Below, in pieces: positions 63,701 to 64,000 of a DNA stretch of 64,000 nucleotides. Below the pieces are notes generated by a model. The model saw only the letters and a program-made list of their open reading frames with translations. It made no database searches and was not told where the DNA came from. Origin of the DNA: Branchiostoma floridae. Taxonomy: Eukaryota > Chordata > Leptocardii > Amphioxiformes > Branchiostomatidae. The stretch covers positions 2,134,645 to 2,198,644 of the forward strand of contig NC_049993.1 in NCBI RefSeq assembly GCF_000003815.2, in the 5' to 3' direction. A program made the position numbers and the translations under genes. Position 1 is the stretch's first letter, and every line of letters begins with the position of its first letter.

Positions 63701-63912
63701 ATTTCTAACCGCTGTAGACACAAGTTATTAGACCCTCCGTATTTTGGGTCTCCGCACTCTTTTACTCGTTTAGTTATCACTCGGACTAATACATGAAGAA
63801 GACCTTGGGTGTATGGTAGAAAGTTTTGCTTACTTGGTACACTGGACTCCCAGACATAAGAATAGACACCCTCGTTCCTACTCAGAAAGAGTCCACCCCA
63901 CTTACTTTCTTG
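54269..63912 (-). CDS. EGF/SEA-domain single-pass transmembrane protein, 3' part of gene
   Basis: Fourteen exons on the minus strand join in frame: 63912-63834 (partial), 63473-63213, 62525-62400, 61490-61356, 60809-60687, 60208-60092, 59517-59405, 58646-58421, 58017-57948, 57725-57676, 57013-56908, 56420-56204, 55710-55543 and 54793-54269. The order is two calcium-binding EGFs, three single calcium-binding EGFs, one further EGF-like module, a SEA domain over two exons, an EGF split over two exons, one membrane span, and a cytoplasmic tail of about 300 residues. Gene 5' end is beyond the window. EGF-SEA-EGF-TM resembles membrane mucins and related adhesion or signalling proteins. A SEA site GSVV predicts autocleavage into two bound subunits. 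The tail has repeats of its own and no known catalytic domain. Confidence 0.85.
55543..55710 (-). CDS. Cytoplasmic tail exon 2 (repeat module)
   Basis: 168 nt, phase 0-0: YRLPRPIIDPYALRLFQDGS, PDTIFGHDGQMDSALARRRS, SPDVDDTVSYGSANAK. Homologous in layout to the start of the next exon (RP-I, DTI-G-DG, RR--PDVDD), which implies exon duplication. Confidence 0.8.
55800..55848 (-). ncRNA. Hammerhead-like motif, minus strand
   Basis: CTGAGGA, stem GTGAC/GTCAC, GAAAC then ATT. Helix I can use GCC/GGT plus AATT/AATT. Lies in the intron between cytoplasmic tail exons 1 and 2. Damaged compared with 48815-48861. Confidence 0.4.
56204..56420 (-). CDS. Cytoplasmic tail exon 1
   Basis: 217 nt, phase 2 to 0: PSFFKSSHRWVSSPWSKTDV, YDTRVTRFLPGIQRTPLSE, FGTVKDLETYQKIFDTDVR. 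Basic and Ser-rich. No family recognised. Confidence 0.78.
56908..57013 (-). CDS. Transmembrane exon
   Basis: Phase 1 to phase 2: VTGATATFAVIFLIMIALIL then IMKRRTLQSKARRY. About 22 hydrophobic residues followed by a basic stop-transfer sequence, so the C-terminus is cytoplasmic (type I). Confidence 0.88.
57676..57725 (-). CDS. EGF domain, second half
   Basis: Phase 2 to phase 1: SCPFQYTGQRCETYLPG. Completes the EGF started in the previous exon with the CxxxYTGxxCE pattern. Confidence 0.82.
57948..58017 (-). CDS. EGF domain, first half
   Basis: Phase 1 to phase 2: AYCYRGYCLNGGSCSIENGA, KKC. Splits the EGF domain before the fourth cysteine pair. Confidence 0.8.
58421..58646 (-). CDS. SEA domain exon with predicted autocleavage site
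   Basis: Phase 0 to phase 1: LTRLFETHVNRTIRSAFMAA, then SVSDLRNGSVVANTMLTTVP, ITQAFIQGAGNTSVDLLG and FVSTR. The GSVV turn in the beta-hairpin is the self-cleavage motif known from mucin SEA domains. Sequons NRT and NTS suit an extracellular site. Confidence 0.85.
59405..59517 (-). CDS. Start of SEA domain region
   Basis: Phase 1 to phase 0: SAAFSNTLQLHDLVYNAKLA, DCKTTEYQNMKELIEFT, donor GTAAGT. Precedes the main SEA exon. Confidence 0.75.
59600..59960. repeat. Degenerate A/C-rich repeat (ACATAACA, TACAGTAC phrases)
   Basis: Short phrases such as GTACATCACTAC, GTACAACATAACA and ACATAATGTTAC recur at irregular 30-70 bp spacing through an intron. Origin unknown; no unit repeats exactly. Confidence 0.5.
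60092..60208 (-). CDS. EGF-like exon
   Basis: 117 nt, phase 1-1: EPACNHGCHEHGELVYNGTH, EYCQCKRGWKGDGKTTC. Lacks the DxDEC start, so probably not calcium-binding. Confidence 0.85.
60687..60809 (-). CDS. Calcium-binding EGF exon
   Basis: 123 nt, phase 1-1: DQDECLEFPCDHDCTNSIGS, YTCSCNNGYNLDKDGHTC. Confidence 0.92.
61356..61490 (-). CDS. Calcium-binding EGF exon
   Basis: 135 nt, phase 1-1: DINECVRNGENGQGGCKVGC, NVLGSYVCVCGKGYVLANDS, ending VSCE. Confidence 0.92.
61570..62055. mobile_element. Fold-back element with arms of about 200 bp
   Basis: The left arm (ACTCCATACT.. direction: GTCAGTATGGAGTAATTATG, CAGTGATCATGACAAAAGGT, GTAGAATACGTACCTC) is the reverse complement of the right arm (GGTACGTATTCTACC, ACCTTTTGTCATGATCAC, CATAATTACTCCATATTGAC). 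The centre carries CAGACATCGAAAATTTGG and its mirror, resembling the stem of the hammerhead-like motifs. In an intron between two EGF exons. Confidence 0.85.
62400..62525 (-). CDS. Calcium-binding EGF exon
   Basis: 126 nt, phase 1-1: DIDECASNVTNDCSTNAVCQ, DEDGGYRCTCNPGYEGDG, ending LCG. Contains a sequon NVT. Confidence 0.92.
63213..63473 (-). CDS. Exon with two calcium-binding EGF domains
   Basis: 261 nt, phase 1-1. (D/N)IDECAEGTHKCDANAKEC, NTPGSYDCICKVGYSL, then NIHECDVNNGNCSQMC, DTEGSFYCRCLMGYYLAADG. Both carry the DxxEC and aromatic-preceded Cys patterns of calcium-binding EGF. Confidence 0.92.
63834..63912 (-). CDS. Upstream extracellular exon, 5' limit unclear
   Basis: Reads KWGGLFLSRNEGVYSYVWES then SVP to a phase-1 GTAAGC donor that matches the next EGF exon. 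The acceptor is not clear and the frame stays open to about 63969. The domain is not recognised. Confidence 0.45.
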
Positions 63913-64000
63913 CTTTAGGCTTCTCCAGGTATTTGGAATAGGTACATATTTTAGTCGCATTTTCAACAATTCTAATGGTGTATGATTAATTTCTCAAACT

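Overview
This is a metazoan (intron-rich, repeat-rich) genomic window. The domain set (trefoil, F-type lectin, mannose-type C-type lectin, collagen, calcium-binding EGF, SEA), the short phase-1 exons and the very high density of small inverted-repeat transposons point to an invertebrate deuterostome, most likely a lancelet (Branchiostoma). That assignment is inference; no search could be run. All exon models below come from reading splice sites, phases and protein motifs by eye.

Layout. 1.2-2.6 kb (+): the 3' end of a collagen-like gene (coiled-coil stalk exon, then one long Gly-X-Y exon with a stop). 20.9 to about 5.0 kb (-): a large lectin receptor gene whose exons join in one unbroken frame: cytoplasmic leader, transmembrane segment, stalk, degenerate collagen, trefoil, F-type lectin (two exons), then four C-type lectin domains, one of which carries a 1-base frameshift. 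The two genes run tail to tail. 18.3-20.3 kb is a 57-bp minisatellite split by a retroposed insertion. 20.5-42 kb is mostly mobile DNA: several families of terminal-inverted-repeat elements, two piggyBac-like TTAA elements, a 168-bp satellite with a six-monomer higher-order repeat, a 39-bp minisatellite, and a 0.69-kb tandem duplication at 44-46 kb. 42.75-43.96 kb (-): a three-exon gene for a small secreted peptide with an acidic pro-region and a basic, cysteine-bearing C-terminus. 50.8-51.2 kb (-): an intronless, divergent histone H2A with an acidic repeat tail, preceded by six tandem 83-bp units, most carrying a TATA box. 54.3-63.9 kb (-): the 3' part of a transmembrane protein with six EGF-type modules, a SEA domain, another EGF, one membrane span and a roughly 300-residue cytoplasmic tail.

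The lectin receptor and the EGF/SEA protein both look like cell-surface recognition molecules. Penelope-like retroelement remnants, with GIY-YIG fragments and hammerhead-ribozyme-like motifs, lie in the last intron of the lectin gene and elsewhere. The most unusual items are the F-lectin/trefoil/collagen/4xCTLD receptor, the H2A variant with its tandem promoter array, the small secreted peptide, and the hammerhead-like RNAs.
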